Positions 52,227 through 60,853 of a stretch of DNA of 64,000 nt are shown in pieces (position 1 is the first letter of the stretch; every line of letters starts with the position of its first letter). The translations under genes were made by a program, and so were the position numbers. Source of the DNA: Phycisphaerales bacterium (GTDB taxonomy: Bacteria; Planctomycetota; Phycisphaerae; Tepidisphaerales; Tepidisphaeraceae); assembly GCA_020847375.1 (NCBI GenBank), contig JADLCB010000019.1:1-64000 (forward strand), in the 5' to 3' direction. The notes below the pieces were generated by a model. That model had not been told where the DNA came from and ran no database searches. It saw nothing but the letters and a program-made list of their open reading frames with translations.

Positions 52227-53948
52227 CTACCCGTGGCGGCGACGTTTAAGCACCAGCAGGGCAACACCCATACCCAGCACCGCCGCCGTTCCCGGCTCGG
52301 GCACCGGCCGGATCACCAGCAACTGCAACTCAGCCGGGTTGATCGTGAAATCAAAACTCTGCAAACCCATTCCGGTCATGTCCGTGGTGATCCAGTCCAC
52401 ATTGGAAGTCCAAGTCTGCTGTGTGCCCGATCCGCTGCTGAACAGCGTCGTCGGGCCGGTGGTGTCGGCCAGCCGCATCAACGTGATCTGCCCCGGGTCA
52501 ATGCCCAGATTGTTCAGTGACAGGGTTAGCGTGATCGCTTGGTCGCCCGGATCGCCGAAGAGGAAGTTCATGCCCCAGACCGTGATGGTTCCCGTGACGC
52601 TGTCCTGTGTGATGTACAGCCGGGCGTTGGAATTGCCGCCGGGGCTTTGATAGCTGCTGACCAGCGTATCGCCGCCATACTTGGACAGCGCCTCCATGGC
52701 TTTATATTGGGGAAGCTCCGTTCCATTGTAGATGTTGGCCGGCCACAGCCAGAAGTTGGCGGCGGTCAGGCCGTTCTGCGCGAAGTTCATTGCGGTCTCG
52801 ACGACGCCCAGGGCATTCCACTGCCGCAATGCAAAGGGGTTGGAATAGGTCGAGGGGTTCCATTCCGTGGCCAGCAGCTCAACCGAGCTGCGCGTGGGAT
52901 AATATTTCGGAAAAAGAAAGTTGCCGAAATTCTGGTTGATCTGCGTCTTGGCCCAGTTTCTCATGTCATCCTGGCCCCACCAGGTATCCTTCAGCGCCTG
53001 CACCACGGCGGCGTGATTGTCGTTGGCCAGGTTGGCGCTGTTGTCGTAGGGGTGGTAACTGACAAAATCCACCCGTTCCCAAGTGTTGTTTACCGGCTTC
53101 AACAGCTCCTTGAGATAGTCTTTAGCCTCATTCTGTCCGTTTTGATACATGCCCGTGACGCTCGGCCCGACTTTGATCGTGTTGTCGATCGCCGTCATCG
53201 CCGTAGTGATGGCGTTATAGCGGGATCGGTACGCCGCGCCGGTATCGGCGGGAGAATCACCGGCGCGAAGGTTTACCTCGTTGCCGATCTCCCAATACGT
53301 CGCCTTCGGAACCGCCGCCTCCCCCGGCGCCAGCAGCAAGTCGGAACGGAAGTCCGGCCCGGTCCAATTCAACGAGTTAAGCACCCTGGTAATATCCGCA
53401 GCCTTGGGATCCTGGCTCCAGTCATCCCCCTGGCGATAATTCTGTACAATATAGTTGGTATAGAACACCCAGTCCGCCGCCATCGTGGTCAGCGTGTTGA
53501 GGGAAGTGTCGTCGTAAACAACATTGCCGTTATCGAAATGGCCCAACCCATGTTCATTGACGGTCAGAATCAGGTTGGTTCCGCCACTGTCACGGGAATT
53601 ACGGAGCAGTTCCAGCGTCGATTGGCCGCGGGCCATCCCGCCGCCGGGCAGTGGCAGCGGCCCCGAGACCTTCTCGCGGATGCGCCAGTCATAGCTTTCG
53701 GCCCAGAATCCACCCGCCTCGCCACGATAACTCGTGCCGTTCAACAGCGACAGGCTGGCGTCGTAGGCTGCCCCATACCCTTCGCTGTAATAAGGGCTTG
53801 CGTCCGCGTTCAGCCCGAAAACGCCGCGGTTAAATGGCTGCTGGCTCGCCTGCACGTTCACGTTGATCTGCTGGGCAGCGCTGACGCCTGCACATCCCAT
53901 CAACACCGTCAAACCCGCCAGAACCTTGCTGCGAATCGTCGTTGCCAT
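52227..53948 (-). CDS. Secreted glycoside hydrolase-like protein with PEP-CTERM tail
   Basis: A 573-residue exported protein. ATG 53948 follows GGAAGGG; residues 1-25 are a signal peptide. The mature protein reads like a clan GH-A TIM barrel (GH51/GH39-like): NLILTVNEHGLGHF, ATYWEIGNEVNLRAGD with the likely acid/base Glu near 225, VDFVSYHPYDNSANL and ELLATEWNPSTYS with the likely nucleophile near 362, followed by a C-terminal beta domain. The tail VPEPGTAAVLGMGVALLVLK with KRRRHG is a PEP-CTERM signal. An enzyme displayed through a PEP-CTERM anchor is plausible; the substrate may be an arabinose- or xylose-containing glycan. Confidence 0.85.
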   Translation of the reverse strand: MATTIRSKVLAGLTVLMGCAGVSAAQQINVNVQASQQPFNRGVFGLNADASPYYSEGYGAAYDASLSLLNGTSYRGEAGGFWAESYDWRIREKVSGPLPLPGGGMARGQSTLELLRNSRDSGGTNLILTVNEHGLGHFDNGNVVYDDTSLNTLTTMAADWVFYTNYIVQNYRQGDDWSQDPKAADITRVLNSLNWTGPDFRSDLLLAPGEAAVPKATYWEIGNEVNLRAGDSPADTGAAYRSRYNAITTAMTAIDNTIKVGPSVTGMYQNGQNEAKDYLKELLKPVNNTWERVDFVSYHPYDNSANLANDNHAAVVQALKDTWWGQDDMRNWAKTQINQNFGNFLFPKYYPTRSSVELLATEWNPSTYSNPFALRQWNALGVVETAMNFAQNGLTAANFWLWPANIYNGTELPQYKAMEALSKYGGDTLVSSYQSPGGNSNARLYITQDSVTGTITVWGMNFLFGDPGDQAITLTLSLNNLGIDPGQITLMRLADTTGPTTLFSSGSGTQQTWTSNVDWITTDMTGMGLQSFDFTINPAELQLLVIRPVPEPGTAAVLGMGVALLVLKRRRHG

Positions 53949-53988
53949 ATTCAAACCCTTCCAAAAAAGTTTTTCACTCTGCAATTTC

Positions 53989-55365
53989 TCAAACCCGTAC
54001 CTTCGCCAACAACAAATCCCCCCGATAAATCAACCGGTTGTACCGGTGAACATCATCCCCGCTGTCCACCCACCCGAACTGATCCGGCCGATATCCCTCG
54101 ATCCACTGCTGCATCCATTCCCCGGTGACAATCCACGCCTCGTTTTCCGATATCGAGCAGATGCTGAAATTCCCCATCCGCGCCCCTTTTTCCGGGAAGA
54201 CGATCTGTTCCGATTCCCGCACCAGCCTCGGCCGATCCGTCACCTGAACGCGGGCCATATACAGCGGCGCGCGATACCGAAACACCCCGTTGTTCAACTC
54301 ACTTTTTCGCGTGTAAACCAGGTACAACGCCCCCCCCAGTTTCATCCAATGCTGCTGGGTATTGGCCGTCTGGACCGGCGAATCATCATCCCACTGCCAC
54401 GCGATCTCCCTGCCCCAGGTCAGTCCATCACTGCTGCTCGAGTGGTACATCCGCTCATCACCCTGCTCCGATCGGATCGTCAGGTAAAACCGGCCTTCAA
54501 ACTCCACCATCGACGGCTCATAGAGCTTGTGCCCGATCTGCGTGCCGATCCGCTCGATTCTCACATCGTCGCCGTCAACCTGCACCATGGCCGTCGTGAC
54601 GGCTGCGGTCTTGTCCGCTCGTCCGACGCCCAGCGGCATCAAAATTGAACCATTCTCCAGCTCGCAACACTGATTCAGCCCGAAGAAATAGGGAAATTGG
54701 CCCGTCTGGCGCAACTGCGGTGCCTCCAGCCGCCGCCAAGGCGTAAAGTCATGACGGGTCGAGTCCCAGAAACTCAAAACGCCGCTGGAATCCTGTGATT
54801 TATCCAGAAGGAACCACTCGGTTTTGTACCGGGGGTTGAGGTTCTGATCGCGGACGAAATGGGTGCCACCATGGGCCAGTATTCGGCCCGACTGGCGATG
54901 ATGAAACAAACCCGTGGTGTGAATCACTTCAAAGACATCATCTTCCAGCGGAATCTTGTAAAACGCCTGCGATTCAAACGGCGGACACCACACACACGTA
55001 CACGCGCCGGAAACATACGAGCCGGAAGCGTTAGCGACGGGAATATTCGATGGTGATGCATACGCGACGGAAACATTCGCCGGCGTCCGGTCGCTTACGC
55101 TCGCGGCTCGTAATGATTCACCATCGGCGGGTTGGTTTGATGAGGGAATTACCGTGTAAATCGTGTGCATCGGCCCGTTGTCGTTGCCGGTGAGCTGATG
55201 AACGTTGATGACCACCTGCATCCCCGCCGGCGTGGGAATCGCCGCGATGGATGGCGAAAACCAGCACTGGTTGTCCCGACGGCCCTGCAAAAGCACACGC
55301 CGCTCGATGGACGCCGGTGGCGCGGAAGGTTCGTGAGTCGAAGGTGTTGAATTCATCTGGTGCAT
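53989..55365 (-). CDS. Sialidase/exo-glycosidase-like beta-propeller protein
   Basis: A 458-residue protein of the sialidase (BNR-like) type. It has no signal peptide, so cytoplasmic unless the start is wrong; ATG 55365 (MHQMNSTPS) and ATG 55356 are possible. Propeller blade motifs include SSSSDGLTWGREIAWQW (Asp-box-like SxDGxTW), EPSMVEFEGRFYLTIRSEQG and GWVDSGDDVH. Residues about 86-120 are not family-like; they come from a 30-nt repeat inserted in frame (annotated separately). The gene is 40 nt upstream of the PEP-CTERM glycosidase gene on the same strand. It might remove terminal sugars; the true substrate may not be sialic acid. Confidence 0.75.
   Translation of the reverse strand: MHQMNSTPSTHEPSAPPASIERRVLLQGRRDNQCWFSPSIAAIPTPAGMQVVINVHQLTGNDNGPMHTIYTVIPSSNQPADGESLRAASVSDRTPANVSVAYASPSNIPVANASGSYVSGACTCVWCPPFESQAFYKIPLEDDVFEVIHTTGLFHHRQSGRILAHGGTHFVRDQNLNPRYKTEWFLLDKSQDSSGVLSFWDSTRHDFTPWRRLEAPQLRQTGQFPYFFGLNQCCELENGSILMPLGVGRADKTAAVTTAMVQVDGDDVRIERIGTQIGHKLYEPSMVEFEGRFYLTIRSEQGDERMYHSSSSDGLTWGREIAWQWDDDSPVQTANTQQHWMKLGGALYLVYTRKSELNNGVFRYRAPLYMARVQVTDRPRLVRESEQIVFPEKGARMGNFSICSISENEAWIVTGEWMQQWIEGYRPDQFGWVDSGDDVHRYNRLIYRGDLLLAKVRV
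55004..55110. repeat. 30-nt tandem repeat plus inverted pair inside the sialidase-like gene
   Basis: Three units beginning GCGCCGGAAACATACG (55004), GCGACGGGAATATTCG (55034) and GCGACGGAAACATTCG (55064) recur with an exact 30-bp period. At the right edge GAGCCGCGAGCGTAAGCGAC (minus strand, 55109-55090) matches GAGCCGGAAGCGTTAGCGAC (plus strand, about 55019-55039) in inverted orientation at 17 of 20 positions, a REPIN-like arrangement. The array length keeps the reading frame and encodes a Ser/Ala/Val-rich stretch (about residues 86-120). Confidence 0.7.
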
Positions 55366-55389
55366 CGTCGTAACTGGGCTGGATAAAAT

Positions 55390-55420
55390 CCGCCGGAGCG
55401 GCGGTTAACCGCTCCGGTGG
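55390..55420 (-). terminator. Intrinsic terminator after the DNRLRE/PEP-CTERM-like gene
   Basis: On the minus strand CCACCGGAGCGG pairs with CCGCTCCGGCGG (12 bp, one G-T pair) around a 7-nt loop, followed by ATTTTATCC. It lies 20 nt after the stop codon of the gene ending at 55441 and before the start of the sialidase-like gene, so it should separate or attenuate the two. Confidence 0.6.
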
Positions 55421-55440
55421 GGGTAAAAGTCTAATCAACA

Positions 55441-56139
55441 TCAGGCAACGCGACGACGACGCATCATCGCCAGACCACCCAGCGCCAAGAGCGACAAGCT
55501 GGCCGGTTTGGGAACCGGTTCGTAGGTCAAGTGCAGAATCGGAGGAGTGGCGGATTCCCGCGTGGAGAAGTGCCCAAGCGTCCCGCCGTTATACGCATCG
55601 TTGAAAGCGAAGGAGACCGACGTCTTGCCGGCACCCGGGGCGCCATTCAGAAAGGTGAGAAACTCAGCCGCATAATAACTAGTCCCACTATCTATGCCCG
55701 CGGCCGTCTGATAGCCGCTGCCGTTCGCAGCGGCACTCCCCAAAAAGAGGCCTACGCAGTCAGCACTGCCGTCGGTGAGTGTATGTGCGGGCTGATTACT
55801 GTAATTGATGCCGGTTTCCGTCCAGGTGTCATTGGCATAGGGCACACCGAAAATACCCATCCATTGATTGGCAGCTACAATTGGATGAATCAATAGGGTT
55901 GTTCCACTGAGGGCAGTGCCAAAATCCACCGGAAGATTAAATCGGACGTAGGCAGTGTCGGTATTCTGCCCTCTCCAATAGTTTGAGGACTGATCATTCA
56001 AACCAGTGTTACCCGAAGTCACCGAAGCATCAGCGCTGGCGGTGATGTCAACCGTGATCGGCGCTGCCTGCGCCATACCAGCCAACAGGATCGAACCAAA
56101 CGCCGCACACGCGGCACGATAAAACACGGATGTGTTCAT
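55441..56139 (-). CDS. Secreted DNRLRE/CBM96-like protein with altered PEP-CTERM tail
   Basis: A 232-residue exported protein; ATG 56139 follows a strong AGGAGG. Residues 1-25 are a signal peptide ending MAQA. The mature part starts PITVDITASADASVTSGNTG and has NTDTAYVRFNLPVDFG, WTETGINYSNQPAH and PPILHLTYE, the pattern of DNRLRE/CBM96 carbohydrate-binding beta-sandwich domains. The C-terminal tail is PEP-CTERM-like in every respect (LSLLALGGLAMM helix, RRRRVA end) except that the motif reads PKP in place of PEP. A binding protein for the glycan attacked by the neighbouring enzymes is inferred. Confidence 0.8.
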   Translation of the reverse strand: MNTSVFYRAACAAFGSILLAGMAQAAPITVDITASADASVTSGNTGLNDQSSNYWRGQNTDTAYVRFNLPVDFGTALSGTTLLIHPIVAANQWMGIFGVPYANDTWTETGINYSNQPAHTLTDGSADCVGLFLGSAAANGSGYQTAAGIDSGTSYYAAEFLTFLNGAPGAGKTSVSFAFNDAYNGGTLGHFSTRESATPPILHLTYEPVPKPASLSLLALGGLAMMRRRRVA

Positions 56140-56229
56140 AAAACCTCCTAAAAAGGAACACGAAGAAAAAAACTTAAACACAATAAAAAGAACACGAATC
56201 AAAAACCGTTCAAATTTGAGGCAATGCCA

Positions 56230-58500
56230 TTAATTCAGTTCCACCTCCCCCCACGCCGCGGGGCGCGTACCGTCGAACTGAATTTGTCCATCCACCGGCT
56301 CGGTCGCGATCGCCTCGGGCAGCGCGTTGAACCAGGTGCAATGTCCCGTGCGGCTTCCCACCGCAACCGTCAATTTTGGCCACAACACTTCCACCGGCCC
56401 CTCGCCCATCGAGACCACCGAGTCCATCATCCCCGGCCAGCCGGTCTCCTTGGTGGCTGCGGGGTCGTACTTAAAGCCCTTGTTCTCGCCGGTGGAGAGC
56501 GCTGTCAGAAGAATTTTTTTGCTGGTGGCGATGGGCTGGGCATCTTGGCTGACCATCGCAAAGGCAATAAACTGCCCCGTCTTCAGGTCATTGAGCGCGA
56601 TTCCATCCCCAAACGTAACGGCTGATGAATCCGGCCAGCCCACGAACATCTTCACCCGATCGTTGTCCACGATCATCTGCCGTTTGGCGTGATCGAATTT
56701 TACATCCGGACCCAGGCGACTTTTTCGGGGTTGGGTCTGGGGCACGGATAGCTGGCTGCGGCGCGAACCGGCGCTGGGGTTGAAGTCGATCTCAGCCCCG
56801 CTGCTCCGCATCGCCGTCCGCACCAGATCCATCCAGACCCCCATCTTCGCCGGCGACCAGACCAGTTCATCGGCCCCGATCACGATTCGTGCGGGATGCT
56901 CATCCGCCCGGATTGCGGCGGTCTTGTAAATCTCCCCAGCCACCTTTAATGCCGCCACCTGAATCGGATCGGGGGCGATCGCAACGCCTCCCCAGATGTT
57001 GGATTTGACTGCGTAATGCAGCCCGGTGATGTTCAATTCCTCGTACGTTTTCGGCGGCTTATTGTTCCAGTCCATCCAGTAGTACCAGAACGTCCCATCC
57101 CAGTTCCGCGCTGAATCATAGGCGGCGACGACAAACGGGAACTCCGCCCGATAGGGGGCCGGTTTGTGAATGTTCACCTCGTACGACACGGTTGGCTTGC
57201 CCGACAGTCGGCCGAGATCCATCCCGTAGAATTGCGGCGGCCCGGCGATCATGGAGGTCCAGGGATAGGTTGGATCGGAGGTGTCGTACGTGCGCAGCCA
57301 GGTGTAGTTACCCGCGATGGAGATATCTCCCGCCCCGGCGCAATACATATCCAGCAAATTGGGCTGATAGTGCGTGTCATACCCCACCGGCACGATGTCG
57401 GCTCCGACGCCCTTGGGGGCGGAATCACGAATGACGGCCAGGATGCGATTGTTGGCTTCGATGTATTGATTGACGAAAAACGTGGTCAGGTCGCGCACGC
57501 GGCGGGTGGGGTATTTACCCTGCTCAAATGCCAACTGGTCATACGCCGGGATCGGAACTGGCGAGAGCTTGATCGTCCCCTGCGCCAGGGATTCACCCTC
57601 CCCCAGCGCTCCCCAGGCAGCCTTGAGCCGCGCATCGGTCTTGTAATAATCCTTCAAAAACTGGTTCCAGCGCTTTTGTGTCTGCTTGCCAAAATACCCA
57701 CGGTAGGCGGCTGAGCTTCCATCCAGCGCAAAGGCCATGTAGCTGGCCTCGTTGGAGATCTCACACATCGCGATGTTTGGATCTTCGGCATAGGTCTTGC
57801 CGGTGTACTGATTCTTGTGCGACAGCACGTTCTTGACCCAGAGCGTAAAAATCTGCTCCATGCGGTCATCCAGCGGCCAGACTTGTTCGATCCAGGCGGA
57901 TGGATGCGGATTTTCCGCGTTCAACTCGGCCACGGTTTTTTTCCAGTCGGCTTTATCTTCGGCGCCGGCTGAGGGAACCAGCTCATACGCCTCCGGTGTA
58001 ATCGCCACCCGCCGACGGTCAAACGTCATGTAGAGCAGAAATCCACGCTTGGCTGCGGCGGCAAGAAAATAATCCAAGCCGTCCAGGTACGAATCGTCTC
58101 CCATGGTATAGCTCGCGATGCCGACGCCGCTGTCCCCTTTGGGAATCATATAGATGTCGTATAAATGCGGGCGGATTGCGTTGAAACCGACCTCCTTCAT
58201 CCGATCCAGAACCCGATCCTGATCCGCCTTGGTGAAGGCATCCCGATCAAGCTCGCTGACGGCGTTGATGCCCCACAACCGCAGGCGCTGGCCATCATGC
58301 AACAGATGCCCATCCTTCACTCCGACAAACCCATCGACATACGCATCACCGCGATCGGCTTCGGCGCCACGCGCGATCGGAATTTCCGGCACGGCGTTGC
58401 CGCGCTGCTGCTCGGCAGCACCAGCAGCCAGCAACGGCGAAAGCAGCAGTGCCAGAAACATTCCGACTGATGTCCTGGTCGTTATGCATCGACGGGTCAA
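56230..58500 (-). CDS. Secreted GH5-like glycoside hydrolase
   Basis: A 756-residue exported enzyme. The start is uncertain: TTG 58500 (giving MTRRCITTRTSVG, a basic n-region, before the hydrophobic MFLALLLSPLLAAG) or ATG 58461. The cellulase-like TIM barrel has RLWGINAVSELDRDAF, KEVGFNAIRPHLYDIY, MCEISNEASYM with the probable acid/base Glu near 250 and TVSYEVNIHKPAPYR with the probable nucleophile near 440, then GTFWYYWMDWNN. The final 200 residues are a beta-rich C-terminal domain. It is about twice the length of a simple GH5 enzyme. The broken prepilin-like gene lies upstream on the same strand and the DNRLRE-type gene downstream. Confidence 0.8.
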   Translation of the reverse strand: MTRRCITTRTSVGMFLALLLSPLLAAGAAEQQRGNAVPEIPIARGAEADRGDAYVDGFVGVKDGHLLHDGQRLRLWGINAVSELDRDAFTKADQDRVLDRMKEVGFNAIRPHLYDIYMIPKGDSGVGIASYTMGDDSYLDGLDYFLAAAAKRGFLLYMTFDRRRVAITPEAYELVPSAGAEDKADWKKTVAELNAENPHPSAWIEQVWPLDDRMEQIFTLWVKNVLSHKNQYTGKTYAEDPNIAMCEISNEASYMAFALDGSSAAYRGYFGKQTQKRWNQFLKDYYKTDARLKAAWGALGEGESLAQGTIKLSPVPIPAYDQLAFEQGKYPTRRVRDLTTFFVNQYIEANNRILAVIRDSAPKGVGADIVPVGYDTHYQPNLLDMYCAGAGDISIAGNYTWLRTYDTSDPTYPWTSMIAGPPQFYGMDLGRLSGKPTVSYEVNIHKPAPYRAEFPFVVAAYDSARNWDGTFWYYWMDWNNKPPKTYEELNITGLHYAVKSNIWGGVAIAPDPIQVAALKVAGEIYKTAAIRADEHPARIVIGADELVWSPAKMGVWMDLVRTAMRSSGAEIDFNPSAGSRRSQLSVPQTQPRKSRLGPDVKFDHAKRQMIVDNDRVKMFVGWPDSSAVTFGDGIALNDLKTGQFIAFAMVSQDAQPIATSKKILLTALSTGENKGFKYDPAATKETGWPGMMDSVVSMGEGPVEVLWPKLTVAVGSRTGHCTWFNALPEAIATEPVDGQIQFDGTRPAAWGEVELN

Positions 58501-58586
58501 ATTTATGTCAAAGGTACCTTTCGTGACTTATTCGAGTTTTCAGCCTGCGCCTTCGCCGACCATGGATTCCGAACCATGTTCATTTA

Positions 58587-59444
58587 TTACCACATGGCTG
58601 GCAGACCAATCTGGCTGCGATAGGTGATGTAGCTCTGAGTTTCGGCGTCCCAGTTTTCCCAGATGCACCATGTGGTGCCGGGGATCCTTTTCCCATTGAA
58701 CCGACCGGCAGTGACGTGCCCATCGGCCAAAAGGAAGTTGGCCTGCTTACCGTGGCGGACATCCCACCCGTAGGTGGAGTCGCCCTGGCCCTGTGAACCG
58801 CCATAGACCATTGCATAATGGGACGGCGCGGCCACATAGGCTTCGGCCAGCAGAACGACCTGTGTCGCGGGCCTGAGGCTGGCCAGCTTGCTGGCCGCAG
58901 GTCCGTTTAACCCCGGGCCCCAACCATTGGGAATCGGTTCACCCAATCCGAAGATGTAGTAGGGCACGGCATAAGACCAAGTATGGAGCTAACTGTCGAT
59001 TTCAACGTTCGGGCAATTGAGCACAGGAACGGACAGATCGTTCAACCATGCGAAACCGCCGGTAAACGGTTCGCCGCTAGCGGACAACAGTTTGGTTCTG
59101 ATTAATCGTCGCACCCAGGTGATTGACGCGCCGTCATCGTCGTAATACGGACCATACCATCCGGCGGACACCGCTGCAGGCAACCAGCCCTTGGAATCAT
59201 TAGCGTACATATGCATCGCCAGGCCGACCTGTCTCATGTTGCTGGCGCACTGCACCAATTTGGCTGCTTCGCGCGCCTTGTTCAGCGCCGGCAGCAGGAT
59301 GCTGATCAATAAGGCGATAATGCCGATCACGACGAGTAATTCCACCAGGGTGAATCCGCGAGGCTTTGATGCAGAGGCATCAATTGATGAAACAAGGCGG
59401 AACATACGGCGGCGAAGCTGGGCATTAGTAATAACGCGCATCAT
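58587..59444 (-). pseudogene. Prepilin-like gene interrupted by an in-frame amber codon
   Basis: A complete prepilin-like frame of 286 codons except for TAG at 58991-58989. The first 151 codons encode the leader, [19 protein letters not shown] and [14 protein letters not shown]; the last 133 encode the C-terminal part with HGKQANFLLADGHV, the canonical H-x9-DG. Both halves are in the same frame (NCPNVEIDS, stop, LHTWSYAVPYYIFGLG), so one CAG-to-TAG change would explain it. The ribosome binding site (AGAGGTG) and sequence are otherwise intact, so inactivation is recent, a sequencing error, or the stop is read through. It precedes the GH5-like gene, the position held by intact prepilin-like genes elsewhere in the window. 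Confidence 0.8.
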
Positions 59445-59458
59445 GAAACACCTCTTTC

Positions 59459-60526
59459 CTAGCCAAGGGTCACAACGGAATTACGCTCCTGAAGCTGACC
59501 TTTGACAATCACAGATGGGATCGTTGAAACAGACTGATTGATTTGTTGCAGAACCTGCCGAACCGCCAGCTCACCCATGGCGTTACGGTCAAGGTGCAGG
59601 CTGGTCAGGGTGACGGGTGTATATTCCAGAATGGGATCGTAGTCGCACGCGACGATCGACAGTTCCTGCGGCACGCGAACGCCCAGCAGGTAGCAGGCGG
59701 ACAGAACGCGGGCTGCCGCCGGCGCGTGATAAGTGACAACGGCGGTGCAACCGTGATTCTTGAGATAGCCCTGAAGGCGTGGAATATAGTCTTCCGGCGT
59801 CATCCGGGTCTGGGTTTTGGTCATGGGAACATCCCACAGCGGAATCGGCGTCAGACCGGCGTTGGTCATGCTGCGCTGATACCCCTGCATGCGATCCGAC
59901 TGGCTGGATAGGCGTGAGATTTCCGTGGAGGGGATGTAACCGATTTTTCGATGCCCGCGCTGGATGAGATAGTTGGTCGCCTGTTCGGCGGCATCGATGT
60001 CATTGGGTATGATGGCGTTATTGGCCATCGGACGGGGCGGGTTGACCATTACATAAGGGGTCACCAACCGATCAGCCATCGCCTGCACGTCGCCGGTGGC
60101 AGCGTGCAGATCCAGAATAAACCCATCAACCGAGTGGGACAAAAACAGGGGCAGCGCCTCGATGCTGTCGATGTTGCTTCCCTTGAGTACGGAGCTGATT
60201 GCCATACGCATGGATGCCACCGCCAGCTCGTTGGAAACACCGCGGATCAGCTGCGGACCGTAGTAGGCGTTGTCACTGGCGATTTCAGTGATCAGGCCGA
60301 TGGTTTCATGCTTTTGACGTGATAGCGAACTGGCTGCCGCCGACGGCCGATAACCGGTGGCACGAACCACTTCCAGAACGCGGCGACGGGTTTTGGAAGA
60401 AATTCCATCGACGCGATTGAGTACGCGCGAAACCGTCGAAGGGGCAACCCCCGCCATCCGCGCAACGGCCAGACTGGTCAGCGGTCTTTTATTGCCGCGA
60501 AGTATTATTTCCGAAGATTTCGTCAT
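59459..60526 (-). CDS. LacI family transcriptional regulator
   Basis: A 355-residue repressor-type protein. ATG 60526 is used because the helix-turn-helix follows closely: [20 protein letters not shown] at 16-35, then the hinge helix [20 protein letters not shown]. The sugar-binding core (about 75-340) has [40 protein letters not shown] and [16 protein letters not shown], as in LacI/GalR proteins. There is no ribosome binding site. Two copies of a 14-bp site lie directly upstream, one touching the start codon, suggesting autorepression. It is divergent from two dehydrogenase genes and upstream of the leftward glycan operon, both likely targets. Confidence 0.9.
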   Translation of the reverse strand: MTKSSEIILRGNKRPLTSLAVARMAGVAPSTVSRVLNRVDGISSKTRRRVLEVVRATGYRPSAAASSLSRQKHETIGLITEIASDNAYYGPQLIRGVSNELAVASMRMAISSVLKGSNIDSIEALPLFLSHSVDGFILDLHAATGDVQAMADRLVTPYVMVNPPRPMANNAIIPNDIDAAEQATNYLIQRGHRKIGYIPSTEISRLSSQSDRMQGYQRSMTNAGLTPIPLWDVPMTKTQTRMTPEDYIPRLQGYLKNHGCTAVVTYHAPAAARVLSACYLLGVRVPQELSIVACDYDPILEYTPVTLTSLHLDRNAMGELAVRQVLQQINQSVSTIPSVIVKGQLQERNSVVTLG

Positions 60527-60529
60527 TGT

Positions 60530-60543
60530 CGCACGCGCTTGCA
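60530..60543. promoter_or_regulatory. Putative LacI-family operator, start-proximal copy
   Basis: CGCACGCGCTTGCA, a near-palindrome (GCA-N-GCGC-N-TGC) 3 bp from the lacI-type gene start codon. A second copy with one changed base lies 55 bp further upstream. Position and symmetry suit autorepression. Confidence 0.5.
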
Positions 60544-60584
60544 AAAAGTGATAAAAATATTGGTTTCTCAAGCCAATAACGCAA

Positions 60585-60598
60585 CGCACACGCTTGCA
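60585..60598. promoter_or_regulatory. Putative LacI-family operator, distal copy
   Basis: CGCACACGCTTGCA matches the start-proximal site at 13 of 14 positions in the same orientation, 55 bp apart (about five helical turns), so one regulator could occupy both sites on one DNA face. Confidence 0.45.
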
Positions 60599-60853
60599 TA
60601 ACTTCAATCATTATGCGCGGTTGTTTTGTCGGCGTCAAGCTTTTTTTACTTTTTAATGACTCGGGTCAGCCGACAGGCGTGTAACCTGTGGCAATGTCAG
60701 GGTTTGAAGCCGGTTGCATGAGTGGATAACCGTTGGTCAGATCGAAGCATGTTGTGCTCAATTGTCGCGTTGCATGGGAAATACGCGCTGTTGAAAATTG
60801 CGCACGGAGCGGTAAAGTAAAAGTTTCAGTATCAAATAGATAGGAGTTTTTTT
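60599..60853. other. Divergent intergenic region before the dehydrogenase pair
   Basis: With the operator region this gap between the LacI-type gene and the rightward dehydrogenase gene spans 327 bases. It contains an AT-rich block (about 60628-60660) and a good ribosome binding site (AGGAG, about 60843) for the dehydrogenase gene. No small gene, tRNA or clear second promoter could be recognised. Confidence 0.5.

Noticed and set aside
52539..54128. 529-codon rightward open frame
   Set aside because: It lies opposite the PEP-CTERM glycosidase gene, whose leftward frame has a signal peptide, catalytic motifs and a sorting tail; the rightward frame has none.
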